DNA of 64,000 bases from Protea cynaroides (Eukaryota; Streptophyta; Magnoliopsida; Proteales; Proteaceae), in the NCBI GenBank assembly GCA_028583415.1, contig CM053267.1:18917814-18981813 (forward strand), given 5' to 3'. The notes under the pieces are model-generated. The model saw only the letters and a program-made list of their open reading frames with translations. It was not told where the DNA came from and made no database searches. Within the stretch, counting starts at the first letter, position 1. The number at the start of each line of letters is the position of its first letter. The position numbers were made by a program, and so were the translations under genes. Shown in pieces: positions 63,046 to 64,000 of the stretch.

Positions 63046-64000
63046 ACAGATTCTTAAAGATATTGTTTTGACCAGTCCTCAGCTGTACTTCTAGAATTAT
63101 TTCATCCAGAGTTTATACATAAAAACAGATAATCAGTCATACTGACTGCAGAATAGAATACATATTTGAAACTAAACAAGCATAACTATATGTGTGATTG
63201 TATATATATCATATATCCATTGATGTAACCAAGGTGTTAAGATGACAAATTGTCCATGTGGTAGCCTGATGCACCAACTGTTTATAAACTTATAATGATA
63301 ACTTGTCTATGCTTATCAAAAGAATCTCAGTCCTTTTTACATATAAATTCCAGTACTTCGGTCTTTTTTACATTCTTTCCTTTTCAGAGAATTCTGCTAC
63401 TCTTTGAGAGAACATGCAGAAAATTTCTTTCCTTTCAAGTGAGATTAAAGGGCAATTGTTAGATTTGAGGACCTTAAAAATGGAGTCTCTTCAGTTAGTG
63501 TCATCTTATATGGTAGTCAGGGTAAGTCTCTTCAGTTCATTTAGGTTGAGACTATCTTCTACTGAGAAGACAACAGGCCCCTTTAATTGATCACCAAATT
63601 GATGGTTTTATGTGTAACATAGGTGTTTCCCAATAAGATACCTAACCTCCCAAACAATTTGATGAATGATAACTTGTCTTTGCCTTTGCCTTCAATTCTG
63701 TGGTGATTCAGAATACGATTCTTTGGTGATTCAGTAGGTTAGATTGGTGGTGATTCAGTAGATTAGATTGGGTGGTGATTCCAGAAATTCATATCCCTTC
63801 TTTTCTTATATTCTCCTTTTCTACCATCCAGTCAAGTACTGAAACTTTCCCTTTACATTCTGCAAATGTTTCTTTTTGTTCTTTTAATTAGTTATCATTC
63901 TATTGGCTGTGTTTCTGAATCTTAAACTTCATATTTCAACTCGTTGAATTATTGCTAAGACCTGTTTTCAGATTCAGTTTCCAAGATTCAATTTTCACAT
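63046..64000. other. Intron sequence at the right edge, no exon seen
   Basis: AT-rich intron of the kinase gene. A short imperfect repeat of GGTGATTCAGTAGNTTAGAT lies at 63700-63780. No exon with matching phase and splice sites was found. Confidence 0.5.

Noticed and set aside
62098..64000. Search for a further upstream kinase exon
   Set aside because: Candidate frames (for example near 63480-63560 on the minus strand) lack an in-phase donor or contain stops.
1..64000. CRISPR arrays, bacterial operons, riboswitches, rRNA or tRNA genes
   Set aside because: The sequence is plant nuclear DNA; no regularly spaced direct repeats and no structural RNA gene were recognised apart from the tRNA-derived SINE.

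Overview
The window is plant nuclear DNA. It holds one host gene whose introns are filled with transposable elements, plus inserted plastid and mitochondrial DNA. The repeats (Copia and Gypsy-type LTR elements, plant L1 LINEs with a zf-RVT domain, an Au-type SINE, hAT- and Harbinger-like MITEs) and fragments of atpB, psaB, ccmFN and cox2 point to a flowering plant. The very large introns and heavy LINE load would fit an early-diverging eudicot or magnoliid (Nelumbo-like), but that is a weak inference.

The host gene is on the minus strand. Ten exons lie between 62097 and 8285. They splice in one open frame of 445 residues plus stop, giving the C-terminal part of a Raf-like MAPKKK (group B2, RAF13/14/15-like). 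The N-terminal exons lie beyond the right end of the window. The nine introns include four larger than about 9.8 kb, and one exon is only 20 bp long.

Layout. 1-800: end of a Copia element. 1034-5438: a three-level nest, with a Gypsy-type solo LTR inside one hAT-like element inside another. 5637-6212: a Harbinger-like element with a triplet-repeat core. 6213-8284: gene-poor flank with a tandem duplication. 8285-8900: last three exons. 8901-18826: giant intron with a short LTR element, an atpB fragment split by a Harbinger-like element, hAT MITEs, LINE pieces and a 500-N gap. 18827-19500: three exons. 19501-24558: SINE, mitochondrial insertion, LINE piece and a 99-bp MITE. 24559-24856: exon. 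24857-29856: LINE piece and a Copia element split by a hAT-like element. 29857-29968: exon. 29969-50760: a 20.8-kb intron with two nearly complete but decayed LINEs, Copia copies, MITEs and organelle DNA. 50761-50847: exon. 50848-62001: more MITEs and three LINE copies. 62002-62097: first visible exon. The remainder is intron with a MITE and a 137-bp duplication.

The most interesting pattern is a group of hAT-like elements with 8-bp target duplications. Several share a CATAGTT- or CAAGG-like end, but each family is built from its own short palindrome (GCCTAGGC, GAGATCTC, TTCGAATTCGAA, CCTGNCAGG and others). No other intact host gene, tRNA, rRNA or CRISPR array was found. Element coordinates were read by eye and may be off by a base or two, more at decayed ends.
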